From the NCBI GenBank assembly GCA_001870995.2, contig MLAV02000006.1:62001-126000 (forward strand): a stretch of DNA of 64,000 nt. Reading direction: 5' to 3'. The DNA is from Chitinophaga sp. CB10 (GTDB lineage Bacteria; Bacteroidota; Bacteroidia; Chitinophagales; Chitinophagaceae). Below the pieces are notes generated by a model. It ran no database searches. It was not told the DNA's origin and saw nothing but the letters and a program-made list of their open reading frames with translations. A program made the position numbers and the translations under genes. This document shows positions 52,628 to 62,031 of this stretch, piece by piece. Numbering within the stretch: position 1 is the first letter of the stretch; the number at the start of each line of letters is the position of its first letter.

Positions 52628-55126
52628 TCATTTACCAACCACCGGGAACATATAAAACGCCCGCTCCGGCTGAAAGTCTATCATCCACTGATCCACCACC
52701 ACATGGTTATCCAGCGCGGTGATCCGCAGCGTATGCTTCCCTTTGGAAAGGGGATGCCGGGTAACCTTCACCGCCTGCCCCCGCAGTACATTTTCCTTCC
52801 ACCCGGCGGACCGGTAGGGCTCTTTAAACGAGCATACCTGCGGCGCTTCGTCGTCTATCTGTACGCTGAAGCGGATGTCCCCCTTGTCGTTAGGCTGTGT
52901 AGGTATCACCGCCGTGCGCAATACCGCCGGGCCTTCCATATCCGTTTCAAAGGAGTATTCCAGGCTGCCGCCTTTCGGCAAAGCCACCGCCTGCATGCTA
53001 TGCCCCAGGGATTGAATCACGCGGACGGCCCCCGTAGATTTCGTGTACCCGGCAGCGTTAGTTGCTACCACGCCTTTCAAATCCGGCGCCGGTAAGCTTT
53101 CCGGGCGTGCGTTCCGTACATCCTTTAATCCATTTGGCGCCGCCGGCAGCTGCGGCGCTTCAAACACCGGCAGGTCACGCGGCTGCGCGCATAAACTATA
53201 CCGCCATTTACCGCCGGCCATCACGCGATTGTAATGATCCGTCAGCTGCATGATCTCTTCATAAGCCTGCTGACTCCTGTTGCAAGCCTGCTGCAACGCC
53301 GCCTCGTCCCGTACGGGCGCTGCCGCCAGCCTCCGTGCCCGCTGCGCTTCCAGCCACTTGACAGCCATAGCGGCCGCGCCGTACACCGGGTATTTGATGC
53401 GGGCAAAATAGGCGTCCTGCCTTGCAGCCGGTAAAGTTTGCTCCACCCCTCGCAGGATGGCTTTGATTTTTTCGTAACTCGCCAGGTAGCGATCCAGCTC
53501 TCCGCCAAATTCCGTTTCGCTGAAAGCGGTATTCACCACGGGCGTCCAGCCCCGTGCGTATTTCGCTTTATCTTCCTCCACCTTGCTCCATCCCATGAAC
53601 TCCGGCCGGCGGATGCCGCAAAGCCTGTAATACTCCAGCATAGCAGGGTATAACGCTTCTCCGGCGGCCTTGCCAAAATCCCGCACCAGGTAGCGCCGCA
53701 GCTGCTCATTGATGGCGGAAGGAGATATACCCGGGATGTTCCAGGCCAGGTCCAGGAAGAATTCCAGGTTGTACCCGGCTATTTTTGGATCATGCACATT
53801 CGCCACCCACAAGCGCCTGGCATGATGGTCATAGGCTTCCCGCATTTCGTTATAGATCAGCCCCGGCTGCGTGGTGGCGAGCCAGAGGTAATCATGCGGG
53901 CGGCCCCAGTAGCTCAGGTGATAATACACGCCGGCCCCGCCGCTGCGCTGCTGTTGCAGGCTGTCGCCCAGGCGCGTCATGTAACCATAATTATCATCGC
54001 ACCAGGTCAGCATCACATCTTCCGGCACCTGCAGCCCATTTTCATATATCTCCAATACTTCCTTATAAGGCACAAATTGCTGGGGGATTTTTTTCAGATC
54101 AGGTTGGATATACTTTTTCAGCAACGCCCGCTGCTCATTGATCACGCGTTGCAGGGCGTCCGTTTTTTCCGCCAGGGTTTTCACGCCTTCCATAGCGCCA
54201 TCGTGTATGCCCCGCATGCCGATGGTAAAAAAGTTATCGGAGCGCTTCACTTCCTGCAAACGCTCTGCCCAGTAGCGGATTACGGCGTCGTGGTTATCTA
54301 TAAAATTGAAATGCCCGCGCTGTTGTTCATTCCATTCGTACACGTTGTTGCGCATCAGCGGCTCGCAGTGGGAAGTTCCGATCACAATGCCGCAGCTGTC
54401 CGCCATTTCCTTTGCGCCCTTCGTCCGGTAAAAAGCGACGGTGCCCGTATGCATCGCCGGCCAGATAGTGTTGGCGCGCAGGCGCAGCAAGAGTTTGAAC
54501 ACCTCCCCGTAAGTCTTCGCGGAAATAATACCGGTATCCGCCTGCGGATCAAAATGTTTGGCGCTCCAGGGGCGCAGGCTCCAGTCCTCATCATTGAGGA
54601 AGATGCCCCGGTAAGCCACCGCAGGCCGCTGCAAGCTGCGGTACCCTGCGGGAATGCTTAATTGCGGCCGTTTTTCCGGCGTCACATCGCCCCACCATAC
54701 CCAGGGGGATACGCCTGCCAGCCGGGAGAGTTCCAGGATGCCGTAGGCCGTGCCCCGGGCATCGCTGCCCGCTACGAGCAGCTGCTTGCCGGCAACGCCT
54801 ATAAAAAACGCATCCATGGCCCCGGCAAGGCTGTCCACCGGTACTCCCAGCCGCCGTAACTCCGCGTTATTCGTACGGCTGAGTTGTAGAATCCGGATGT
54901 TGCTGTTTTTCCCCGTTCCCGCCACGGGCGCCCGGCCCGTCACCTGCCGGAGATCTCCGCGGAACATTTCCAGGGCTACCGCCACAACGGGCGATGCCGG
55001 GGCCTGCAGGTTGTAACGCACCGGCGAGGCGCCGTTAAACCACACCACGTCAGGGCTTTGCGCATGAACAGTCAAAGTAAGCGCTATACAGGCGCAGGGC
55101 AGGAAGCAGTTTTTCAAACGTATCAT
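52628..55126 (-). CDS. Xylan alpha-1,2-glucuronidase, GH115
   Basis: An 832-residue secreted enzyme that removes (4-O-methyl)glucuronic acid from xylan. The signal peptide is MIRLKNCFLPCACIALTLTVHAQ. The GH115 features are GTAYGILELSRLAGVSPWVWWGDVTPEK, RGIFLNDEDWSLRPWSAKHFDP, MTWCDDNYGYMTRLGD-like sequence around VMLTWCDDNYGY, and the C-terminal sandwich with LPKGGSLEYSFETD. The start at 55126 was chosen because the signal peptide begins there; the frame extends to 55492 without homologous character. It belongs with GH51 and GH10 in glucuronoarabinoxylan breakdown. Confidence 0.94.
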   Translation of the reverse strand: MIRLKNCFLPCACIALTLTVHAQSPDVVWFNGASPVRYNLQAPASPVVAVALEMFRGDLRQVTGRAPVAGTGKNSNIRILQLSRTNNAELRRLGVPVDSLAGAMDAFFIGVAGKQLLVAGSDARGTAYGILELSRLAGVSPWVWWGDVTPEKRPQLSIPAGYRSLQRPAVAYRGIFLNDEDWSLRPWSAKHFDPQADTGIISAKTYGEVFKLLLRLRANTIWPAMHTGTVAFYRTKGAKEMADSCGIVIGTSHCEPLMRNNVYEWNEQQRGHFNFIDNHDAVIRYWAERLQEVKRSDNFFTIGMRGIHDGAMEGVKTLAEKTDALQRVINEQRALLKKYIQPDLKKIPQQFVPYKEVLEIYENGLQVPEDVMLTWCDDNYGYMTRLGDSLQQQRSGGAGVYYHLSYWGRPHDYLWLATTQPGLIYNEMREAYDHHARRLWVANVHDPKIAGYNLEFFLDLAWNIPGISPSAINEQLRRYLVRDFGKAAGEALYPAMLEYYRLCGIRRPEFMGWSKVEEDKAKYARGWTPVVNTAFSETEFGGELDRYLASYEKIKAILRGVEQTLPAARQDAYFARIKYPVYGAAAMAVKWLEAQRARRLAAAPVRDEAALQQACNRSQQAYEEIMQLTDHYNRVMAGGKWRYSLCAQPRDLPVFEAPQLPAAPNGLKDVRNARPESLPAPDLKGVVATNAAGYTKSTGAVRVIQSLGHSMQAVALPKGGSLEYSFETDMEGPAVLRTAVIPTQPNDKGDIRFSVQIDDEAPQVCSFKEPYRSAGWKENVLRGQAVKVTRHPLSKGKHTLRITALDNHVVVDQWMIDFQPERAFYMFPVVGK

Positions 55127-55405
55127 ATTGTGAATACAAAGGTGGAATAGCAACAAGTATAAATTTTTTTTGGGGAGAGAGTAACCTGCACCTACCTGCC
55201 CGGTGTTCCGTTTACAAACCGCAATACCGGTGGCATAAGCCGGATCACCACATGCCTGCGTGCCGGGTAGCCGTTGCCGGTACACGCGCCGGCGGCAGGC
55301 AGTGATCACTATTCCGTCTATCGCAGCATAAACTGGTATTTTAATTGCGGGGAATGGATGACCTTTTTTACTGTTAGCATTTATAAACCTCTCAACTATC
55401 CTCAC

Positions 55406-56626
55406 ATGAATCACATGAAAAACTATGCGTTGATGGCGGGCATCCTGGCGGTTTTTGCCTGCTGCTCCCGCGAAGAGCCGGGCACTGATCACCCTTCAGC
55501 GCCTCCTGTGGAAACCAAACCGCCCAACACGAAATACCAGCCCGCGTTTAGCGGTCAAACCCGCGCCAACGGGGCGGTCACAAAAACGAAAATCAAAACG
55601 GACATCATCACCTCCGCACTCGCCAATCCATGGGGTATTACCGAACTGCCGGATGGCCGGCTGCTGGTAACGGAAAAAGCGGGCAACATGCGCATCGTAA
55701 AAACCACCGGTGAGCTGAGCGCGCCTATCACCGGCCTGCCCGCGGTAAACGCAGCCGGCCAGGGCGGCTTGCTTGGCGTTTGCCTCGATCCGGATTTCGC
55801 TACCAATCGCACCGTGTACTGGACCTTCTCCGAACAGGTCGCCGGCGGCAACCTGACTTCCGTAGGTAAAGGCCGCCTTGCTGCGGATGAAAAGACGATT
55901 GAAGGCGCTACCGTCATCTACCATGCGTTGCCGCGCCGCACCAGCACCCTGCACTACGGCAGCCGCATCCTGTTTGATAAAACCGGCAACCTGTTCGTCA
56001 GCACAGGAGAGGGCTCCAACCTGGATACCCGGCCGCTGGCGCAATCCGTAAGCGCGGTGCTGGGGAAAGTCATCCGCATTACCAAAACAGGGCAGGCCGC
56101 ACCTGGCAATCCCACCTTCTCAGGTGCAGGCGCGCTGCCGGAGCTGTATAGCATCGGCCACCGCAACCCGCAGGGCCTGGCCATCCACCCCGTAACGGGC
56201 GAGCTGTGGGAATGCGAACATGGCCCCAGGGGAGGGGATGAGGTGAACCGTATTCAGCCCGGCCGCAACTATGGCTGGCCCGTCATCACCTACGGTATCG
56301 AATACAGCGGCGAGCCTATCGGCGATGCCATCCAGCAGAAAGACGGGATGGAACAACCGGCGTACTACTGGGACCCCGTCGTATCGCCCAGCGGCATGAC
56401 CTTCTACGCCGGCAAACGCGTGCCTGAATGGGAAAATAACCTCTTCATCGGCGCATTGTCCGGCCAGCATATCGTCCGACTGGTATTCAGCAACAACAAG
56501 GTAGTAGGCGAGGAGCGCCTGCTGGCCAGCGAAGGGCAGCGCTTCCGCGATATCACGCAGGGCAGGAACGGCGCGCTGTATGCGGTTACCGATCAGGGCC
56601 GCCTGTACCGGATTGATAAAGAGTAA
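55406..56626 (+). CDS. PQQ-dependent sugar dehydrogenase (glucose/sorbosone dehydrogenase family)
   Basis: A 406-residue lipoprotein-like secreted enzyme (FACCSREE). The six-bladed propeller is visible from NPWGITELPDGRLLVTEKAG through GQGGLLGVCLDPDFATN, HYGSRILFDKTGNLFVSTGEG, IGHRNPQGLAIHPVTGELWECEHGPRGGDE and YYWDPVVSPSGMTFYAG. These are the conserved PQQ- and Ca-site regions of the soluble aldose dehydrogenase family. It oxidises aldoses at C1 in the periplasm or at the surface. The first of two nearby Met codons (55406, 55415) was taken. A possible role is oxidation of xylan-derived sugars. Confidence 0.9.
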   Translation: MNHMKNYALMAGILAVFACCSREEPGTDHPSAPPVETKPPNTKYQPAFSGQTRANGAVTKTKIKTDIITSALANPWGITELPDGRLLVTEKAGNMRIVKTTGELSAPITGLPAVNAAGQGGLLGVCLDPDFATNRTVYWTFSEQVAGGNLTSVGKGRLAADEKTIEGATVIYHALPRRTSTLHYGSRILFDKTGNLFVSTGEGSNLDTRPLAQSVSAVLGKVIRITKTGQAAPGNPTFSGAGALPELYSIGHRNPQGLAIHPVTGELWECEHGPRGGDEVNRIQPGRNYGWPVITYGIEYSGEPIGDAIQQKDGMEQPAYYWDPVVSPSGMTFYAGKRVPEWENNLFIGALSGQHIVRLVFSNNKVVGEERLLASEGQRFRDITQGRNGALYAVTDQGRLYRIDKE

Positions 56627-56657
56627 TACCAAACTACGGCGACAATTTTTTCGTATA

Positions 56658-56685
56658 GGCGTGGGCCTTAATTCCGGCCCACGCC
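56658..56685 (+). terminator. Strong hairpin after the sugar dehydrogenase gene
   Basis: GGCGTGGGCC (56658-56667) and GGCCCACGCC (56676-56685) form a perfect 10-base stem with loop TTAATTCC. There is no T-run right after it, so it may be an inefficient terminator or an mRNA-stabilising hairpin. A weak TATATTTT -7-like box follows at 56691. Confidence 0.55.
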
Positions 56686-56844
56686 ACTGAATATATTTTG
56701 CAGTTTGAGAATGCAGTTGTAAATTGGAGTAGCCATTCAACAAAAGGCGGCCTGCGGGCCGGTAATATTATTCCTGTCCTTATTCCTCACAACGGCTACC
56801 TGTGAAATGACCATTATCACCACCGGAATCCTCAATGAGATTAC

Positions 56845-57807
56845 ATGGCTAGTATCATCAATCTGGTTACCGAAGAACTGGTTGTTCTTACCCCTTTATT
56901 TACCGTAGGCCGCAATGCAAGCCTGGTAAACCTGCACCTCGCCTTTGGGGACGTATCCCAATCCCATGCTACCTTATTATGGTCCAAAGAAGGCTGGCAA
57001 CTCCGGGACCATAGCCGCAACGGCACCCTCCTGGATGGAGAACACGTCTGGCAGCGAACCGCCAAACTCGCCAAGAACCACGTATTGCAGTTTGGCAGCG
57101 ATGCGCAAACGAAGTGGAAACTGCTGGACCTCGATCCGCCCTTCCCCTTCCTGAAATCGCTCAACCGCCGCAACCACATCATCCGCCTGTCCTTCGCTAC
57201 GGCCCTGCCGGATCAGCAGCGCCACGAAGCGGCCATCTACTTCCTGCCGGAAAAAGGCTGGGTGTACGAAAAAGAAGGACATGTCAACGCCCTCTCACAC
57301 GGCCATAAAATTTCCTTCGCCAACGACGAATGGGAATTCGTATCCATCACGGAACTGGAAGATACGATCGATCAGCAGTCGCTCGTAGCCGGCGCCAGGC
57401 TGCTGTTCCACCTCAGCCTGAACGAAGAGCATATCCGGCTCGAACTGCAGCTCAGCCGCCATAACGCCATCGACCTCGGCAGCCGCGCACATAACTACCT
57501 GCTGCTGTCGTTGGCCCGTAAACGTTATAGCGACCACCTCCTGCAACTCCCGGAGGCGGACCAGGGCTGGTCCACCATCGACGAAATAACCGAAGACCTG
57601 TCACGCGAAATGCAGAAAGAAGTAGACGTCTATTTCCTGAACCTGCAAATATTCCGCTTACGTAAACAGTTATGTGAAATCCCTGAAATAGGTTACCTGT
57701 TCAGTAACATCATCGAGAGAAGGCCGGGCGAAATACGCCTTGGTCATCCTTATTTCAGTATCATCAAAGGAAACCATACCGAAGCTGATATCACACCCCT
57801 CAGATAA
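56845..57807 (+). CDS. FHA domain protein of the TOMM cluster
   Basis: A 320-residue cytoplasmic protein. Residues about 1-90 form a forkhead-associated domain that binds phosphothreonine: FTVGRNASLVNLHL (conserved GR), QSHATLLW (conserved SxxH) and LRDHSRNGTLLDGE (conserved N-G). A second beta-rich region (about 105-190) looks like a degenerate FHA repeat (HGHKISFANDEWEFV). The C-terminus (about 210-310) is winged-helix-like (LLLSLARKRYSDHLLQ). It ends eight bases before the kinase fusion gene, and the kinase is the obvious source of its phospho-ligand. Confidence 0.88.
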   Translation: MASIINLVTEELVVLTPLFTVGRNASLVNLHLAFGDVSQSHATLLWSKEGWQLRDHSRNGTLLDGEHVWQRTAKLAKNHVLQFGSDAQTKWKLLDLDPPFPFLKSLNRRNHIIRLSFATALPDQQRHEAAIYFLPEKGWVYEKEGHVNALSHGHKISFANDEWEFVSITELEDTIDQQSLVAGARLLFHLSLNEEHIRLELQLSRHNAIDLGSRAHNYLLLSLARKRYSDHLLQLPEADQGWSTIDEITEDLSREMQKEVDVYFLNLQIFRLRKQLCEIPEIGYLFSNIIERRPGEIRLGHPYFSIIKGNHTEADITPLR

Positions 57808-57815
57808 TCCTGTAT

Positions 57816-60800
57816 ATGAACCATCAAACCATGCCGGCTGCCGGTTTCCCGGTAGTAGGCAACTATGAACTGCTGGAAGCGGCCGGAGAAGGCGCTACCT
57901 GTCATGTGTACAAAGCCATTCAGCAACATACCCGTCAGCTGGTCGCCCTCAAGGTGCTGAAACCCTCCCTGTCGGACGCCATGCAGCTGTCGCGCTTCGA
58001 GCGCGAAGCGAAAGTATGCGCCGGCATCAGTCACCCCTACATCGTAAAGCTGCTCGACAAAGGCGCTACCGCCGAAGGCAGGCCCTTCGTCGCTTTTGAA
58101 TTCCTCGAAGGCAATACCCTGCGCCAGCAATTGCAACGCAGCGGCGCGCTCAGCGTGGCGGAAACCCAGGCCCTGATGGGGCAGCTCCTCGATGCGCTCT
58201 GCTGCGCGCACGCAAACGGGGTCGCCCACCGGGATCTGAAGCCGGATAATATCATCATCATCCGCTCCGGGGCAAGGCCGCATGTAAAAATTCTGGACTT
58301 CGGCATCAGCACCTTCGTGCAGGACCTGCAGCATGCCGATGCCATGGGCACGCCGGCCTATTGCGCGCCGGAACAACTGCGGGGCGAGCCGCCTACCACC
58401 CGTGCGGACCTCTACGCCTGGGGCCTCATCCTCATCGAATGCCTGACGGGCTGCCCCGCCATACAGGGTAACAGCATTGCGGATATCTACTACCAGCAAC
58501 TCAGCCCGGAAACGATACCGATACCGGCATTCCTGCGGAACCATGCGCTGCACGATCTGTTGCAGTCCGTCCTCGCGAAGGACCCGAACGACCGCCTGGC
58601 GGACGTACACACGCTTTATGAACGCTTCCAGCAGCTGGACCTCTCCGTACTCCAGCCGCATACCACCGCCCCGGCGGCCTTCCCGCAAAACGGCCACCCT
58701 ACGGCGGATAACTCACTGGCATGGATGTACGAAAAAAAGGAAAAGCGCCAGGTCACCATCCTGTGCGCGGCCATCCGGGTGATACAAGAACCCGCCAACC
58801 CTGTGGATGAAGATATCCTGGAGGAAATCCAGAAGGCCCAGCTGGCCGCCTGTACGGACGTTGCCACCCGCGGCGGGGGCTTCCTCAAAGGCGTTTTCGC
58901 AGATCAGTTCATGAGCTATTTCGGCTATCCCACCTCCGAAGGCAATGCCGCCCACCTGGCCGGTAAGGCCGCATTTGAAATACTAACGGCTACGGAAGCA
59001 CGCAGTAAACGCCTGCAGCGCCAATACGGCCTGCAGCTGGAAGCCCGCGTCAGCATCCATACGGGGCAGGTGATTTGCCGCCCGCTCCGCGTGCCGGAAG
59101 GCATAGCCCCCAACTACGCGCAGCGACAGCTCGCCCTCGCGGCGCCGCAGCGTATAGTCGTTTCCGTTGCCACAAGGCAGCTCCTCGCGCACCTCGCCGT
59201 TTTTGAACGGGTGGTACACGCGCCGGAGGAGTTTGCCGCTGCCTGCTACATGGTGAAAGAGCGCAGCGGTAGCGCTTTTGCGCTGCTCCGGGACGGGGCC
59301 AACCAAAGCCTGCACGGCCGCTCCCGGGAGCTGCAAGCCCTCCGCGGGGCATGGGAGCGGGAAGGAGTGGCGCTGGTACGCGGCGCTGCCGGCATGGGCA
59401 AATCGAAGCTCCTGTACGAAGCCTCCCGCATGGCGGGCAACGACCTGCTGGAAGTTCGCTGCATGCCGGAATACCGTCACCGGGACCTTTACGTCATTTT
59501 CCACCTCCTGCAACAGCATTACGGCTTCCGGCCGGAGCTGCCGCAGGATGCCAGCCTGGCCCGGCTGACTGCTATGCTGGAAACGGCCGGCGCGGCAGTG
59601 GATACGGTCATGCCTATACTCTTGTCCTGCCTGGGGATGGCATTTACGGAACAATTCCAGCCCTCCCTCTTATCGCCGGGCGAGCAGCGCCGCCTGCTCA
59701 TAGCCACGCTGATACAGTGCCTGGCTGCCATCTCCCTGGAAAAAAAATACCTGCTGATCATAGAAGACCTCCACTGGATAGACGCCGGCAGCGCCGCCGT
59801 ACTGCAGGAAATCGTGAGCCTGCACGGCTGCCCCAATATGCTGCTGCTACTCTCCGCGCGGCCCTCCTTTGAACCCTTATGGCCACGGGATGCCTTTACC
59901 CTGCTGGAGCTGGGGCCGCTGGATAAACCTGCTTCCATGGCCCTGCTGGCGGACTTGCTGCAACGGCAGCCGGTGGAGCAGGATTGTATGGACTACCTGC
60001 TCCGCCATACGGACGGTATCCCGTTTTTCATGGAGGAGCTCACCCGCTACCTGCTCACAAAGGAACTGCTGATATACCGGGATGGCAGCTACCGCTTCGC
60101 AGAACAGATGTTCCAGCTAACGGTGCCGCTTACACTAAACGAAGTGCTGATGGCCCGCCTGGACGAGCTGGGCCCCGCCCGGGAAACCGCGCAGCTGGCC
60201 GCCTGCGCAGGCAGGGAGCTGCCCTGGAACCTGCTGCGGCAAATCTCTTCCCTGGAAGAGGAAATGTTGCAACAACACCTGCAAACGCTGGAAGCGCACG
60301 ACATCCTGTATCCCCTCCGTTCGGAAAAAGGGCTGGTCTATGTTTTCCGTCATGCGCTGATGGGCGAGGTAGCCTACCAAAGCCAGTTGCTGAATATGCG
60401 CAGGCTGGTTCACGCGCGCATTGCGCAGGCGCTCCTGGGGGACGATCATGCCTCCGGTCCGCACCATGCCGCTACCATTGCCCGGCACCTGTTCCTGGCA
60501 GGCAACGCCATGGAGGCGGTAGACTGGCAGATCAAAAGCGTGCAGCTGATGCTGGGCGGTATCACCGGTAAGGACTCCCTGGCTCTTTGCCAGCAGGCGC
60601 TCAAATGGCTGTACACCCTGCCGGAAGATGCCGGCCGCACGCAAAAGGAAGTGATGGTGCGGCACCTGATGCTCTCCGTACTCGTAGTGCTGGAAAGCTA
60701 TGGCGCGCCAGCCGTCAGGGAGCAACTGGATATATTGACCGCCCTGTACGAGCAAAACGAAGCCCGGGAAGAAATACTGCCCGCCATGCTCATGTACTGT

Positions 60801-61646
60801 AATTACTACGCGATGACGGGCAACTGGAAACAGGCGACGGAGACGGCGCAGCGGCTGCACGAGGTGGCGTATTCCACGCAAAACCAAAAATACCCGGTCG
60901 TATCCTCCGTGTTCCTCGGGCTGCAATATTTCAATAACGGGGAGCTGGAACAGGCCGCGGCCATGATGGAAGAAGCCCTGGCACGCTATGACCCCGCGCT
61001 GCACAGCAGCCTGGCCTACGAATTTGGAGTGGACCAGGAAGCGCTGGCCTGCAGCACGCTCGCCTGCGTGTACACCCTCGCGGGAGATGCAGCACGAGCG
61101 GAAACAATGGTCCACCGCGCGCTGGAAAAAGTAGAGGCTATCGCGCATCCGCATACGACCGCTTCCACCTACCTTGGCCTGGCCTGCGTGTACTTCTATC
61201 AGCGCAACCGGCAGCAGGTGATCTATTACAGCCAGGCGCTGCTACAGGTCAACGAATCCAGCCAGCTGCATATGTTCGGTAACTACGGGGCCATCTTACT
61301 GGCCTGGGCCAACGATGACCTGCAGGCCGCAAAGGCAGCGCTGGCGCAGGAAGCGCAGAAAGGCATACAATCCATGAACAGCTTCTGGAACGCCGTGGTG
61401 GCAGAAATCGAAATGCAGGCAGGCGAATACGAAGCCGCCCTGCAACGCCTCACCGCATCGCTGGCCCTCATCGGCGGGGCGGACGGCGCGCTCTATCATG
61501 CGGAAATACACCGGCTGCTGGGAGTATTGCACGCCCTGCAGCAGGACGGCGATGCCGCCGCCGGGCACCTGCAAACTGCCGCCGCGATTGCGGCTGCGCA
61601 GCGGGCTGCGCTGATACAGCAACGCATCCGGGCGGTGATGAACTAA
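57816..61646 (+). CDS. Kinase/cyclase-like/AAA/TPR fusion regulator (TOMM system kinase-cyclase type)
   Basis: A 1276-residue cytoplasmic protein. A Ser/Thr kinase domain (about 10-275) has AGEGATCHVYKA, the catalytic HRDLKPDN, DFG and CAPEQ motifs. A class III nucleotide-cyclase-like domain (about 305-475; KRQVTILCAAIRV, GGFLKGVFADQFMSYFG, ARVSIHTGQV) has lost the usual metal-binding Asp pair. An AAA/STAND ATPase has Walker A from residue 523 (GAAGMGKSK) and Walker B ending at Asp651 (LLIIEDLHWID). TPR-like helices fill about 860-1276. This matches the kinase/cyclase fusion family found in TOMM clusters. The FHA gene precedes it and the precursor follows 21 bases later. Confidence 0.92.
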   Translation: MNHQTMPAAGFPVVGNYELLEAAGEGATCHVYKAIQQHTRQLVALKVLKPSLSDAMQLSRFEREAKVCAGISHPYIVKLLDKGATAEGRPFVAFEFLEGNTLRQQLQRSGALSVAETQALMGQLLDALCCAHANGVAHRDLKPDNIIIIRSGARPHVKILDFGISTFVQDLQHADAMGTPAYCAPEQLRGEPPTTRADLYAWGLILIECLTGCPAIQGNSIADIYYQQLSPETIPIPAFLRNHALHDLLQSVLAKDPNDRLADVHTLYERFQQLDLSVLQPHTTAPAAFPQNGHPTADNSLAWMYEKKEKRQVTILCAAIRVIQEPANPVDEDILEEIQKAQLAACTDVATRGGGFLKGVFADQFMSYFGYPTSEGNAAHLAGKAAFEILTATEARSKRLQRQYGLQLEARVSIHTGQVICRPLRVPEGIAPNYAQRQLALAAPQRIVVSVATRQLLAHLAVFERVVHAPEEFAAACYMVKERSGSAFALLRDGANQSLHGRSRELQALRGAWEREGVALVRGAAGMGKSKLLYEASRMAGNDLLEVRCMPEYRHRDLYVIFHLLQQHYGFRPELPQDASLARLTAMLETAGAAVDTVMPILLSCLGMAFTEQFQPSLLSPGEQRRLLIATLIQCLAAISLEKKYLLIIEDLHWIDAGSAAVLQEIVSLHGCPNMLLLLSARPSFEPLWPRDAFTLLELGPLDKPASMALLADLLQRQPVEQDCMDYLLRHTDGIPFFMEELTRYLLTKELLIYRDGSYRFAEQMFQLTVPLTLNEVLMARLDELGPARETAQLAACAGRELPWNLLRQISSLEEEMLQQHLQTLEAHDILYPLRSEKGLVYVFRHALMGEVAYQSQLLNMRRLVHARIAQALLGDDHASGPHHAATIARHLFLAGNAMEAVDWQIKSVQLMLGGITGKDSLALCQQALKWLYTLPEDAGRTQKEVMVRHLMLSVLVVLESYGAPAVREQLDILTALYEQNEAREEILPAMLMYCNYYAMTGNWKQATETAQRLHEVAYSTQNQKYPVVSSVFLGLQYFNNGELEQAAAMMEEALARYDPALHSSLAYEFGVDQEALACSTLACVYTLAGDAARAETMVHRALEKVEAIAHPHTTASTYLGLACVYFYQRNRQQVIYYSQALLQVNESSQLHMFGNYGAILLAWANDDLQAAKAALAQEAQKGIQSMNSFWNAVVAEIEMQAGEYEAALQRLTASLALIGGADGALYHAEIHRLLGVLHALQQDGDAAAGHLQTAAAIAAAQRAALIQQRIRAVMN

Positions 61647-61667
61647 TGCTCATTAAAACCAAACTAT

Positions 61668-62018
61668 ATGAACCCTGTATTATCCAATCAATGGTTACAG
61701 ACCTATTACGGCGCTTTACAATTATGCTGGAACGACGCGGAGTTCCAGGTAAGCCTGATGGCGGACCCGCGGGGCGCGCTGGAAAAGAAATTCAATTTCA
61801 CCTATCCGGCAGTGCTGGACCTGCAGTTTAAGTACGTGCCCGACGGCAACTTTTCAGCCCTGCCGGAATTCCCTGTCAGCATCTTCGATTATCCGCCGGC
61901 TGTGCAAACGGCGCTGCAGGTGCCTTTGGTGCCGCCGCCGCCTTCCGGCCTCACGGATCTCAATTACCTCATGGGACTGCAAACGCCGGCGCCGGCCTGC
62001 TGTTGTATGTGCTTCTGA
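61668..62018 (+). CDS. TOMM precursor peptide with nitrile hydratase-like leader
   Basis: A 116-residue protein that is almost certainly a RiPP precursor. The leader (residues about 8-55) has the nitrile hydratase alpha-subunit-like pattern W..........CWNDAEFQVSLMADPRGALEKKF, typical of NHLP leaders. A proline-rich linker (about 65-95, with VPPPPSG) leads to a short C-terminal core ending PACCCMCF, with Cys111, 112, 113 and 115. These Cys can become thiazolines or thiazoles. No Ser or Thr lies in the last eight residues. The gene follows the kinase fusion and precedes the unknown 232-residue protein and the YcaO gene. The cleavage site is unknown. Confidence 0.87.
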   Translation: MNPVLSNQWLQTYYGALQLCWNDAEFQVSLMADPRGALEKKFNFTYPAVLDLQFKYVPDGNFSALPEFPVSIFDYPPAVQTALQVPLVPPPPSGLTDLNYLMGLQTPAPACCCMCF

Positions 62019-62031
62019 TAAACTGTACGGT

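Noticed and set aside
53792..54661. 289-codon plus-strand frame opposite GH115
   Set aside because: It is a shadow of the GH115 gene, whose family motifs are clear on the other strand.
60135..61154. 339-codon minus-strand frame opposite the kinase fusion gene
   Set aside because: It is antisense to the TPR region of the fusion protein and has no independent coding evidence.
61668..62018. Nitrile hydratase alpha subunit fragment
   Set aside because: Only the leader-like part matches; the metal-binding CTLCSC motif and the rest of the enzyme are absent, and the neighbours are TOMM genes.
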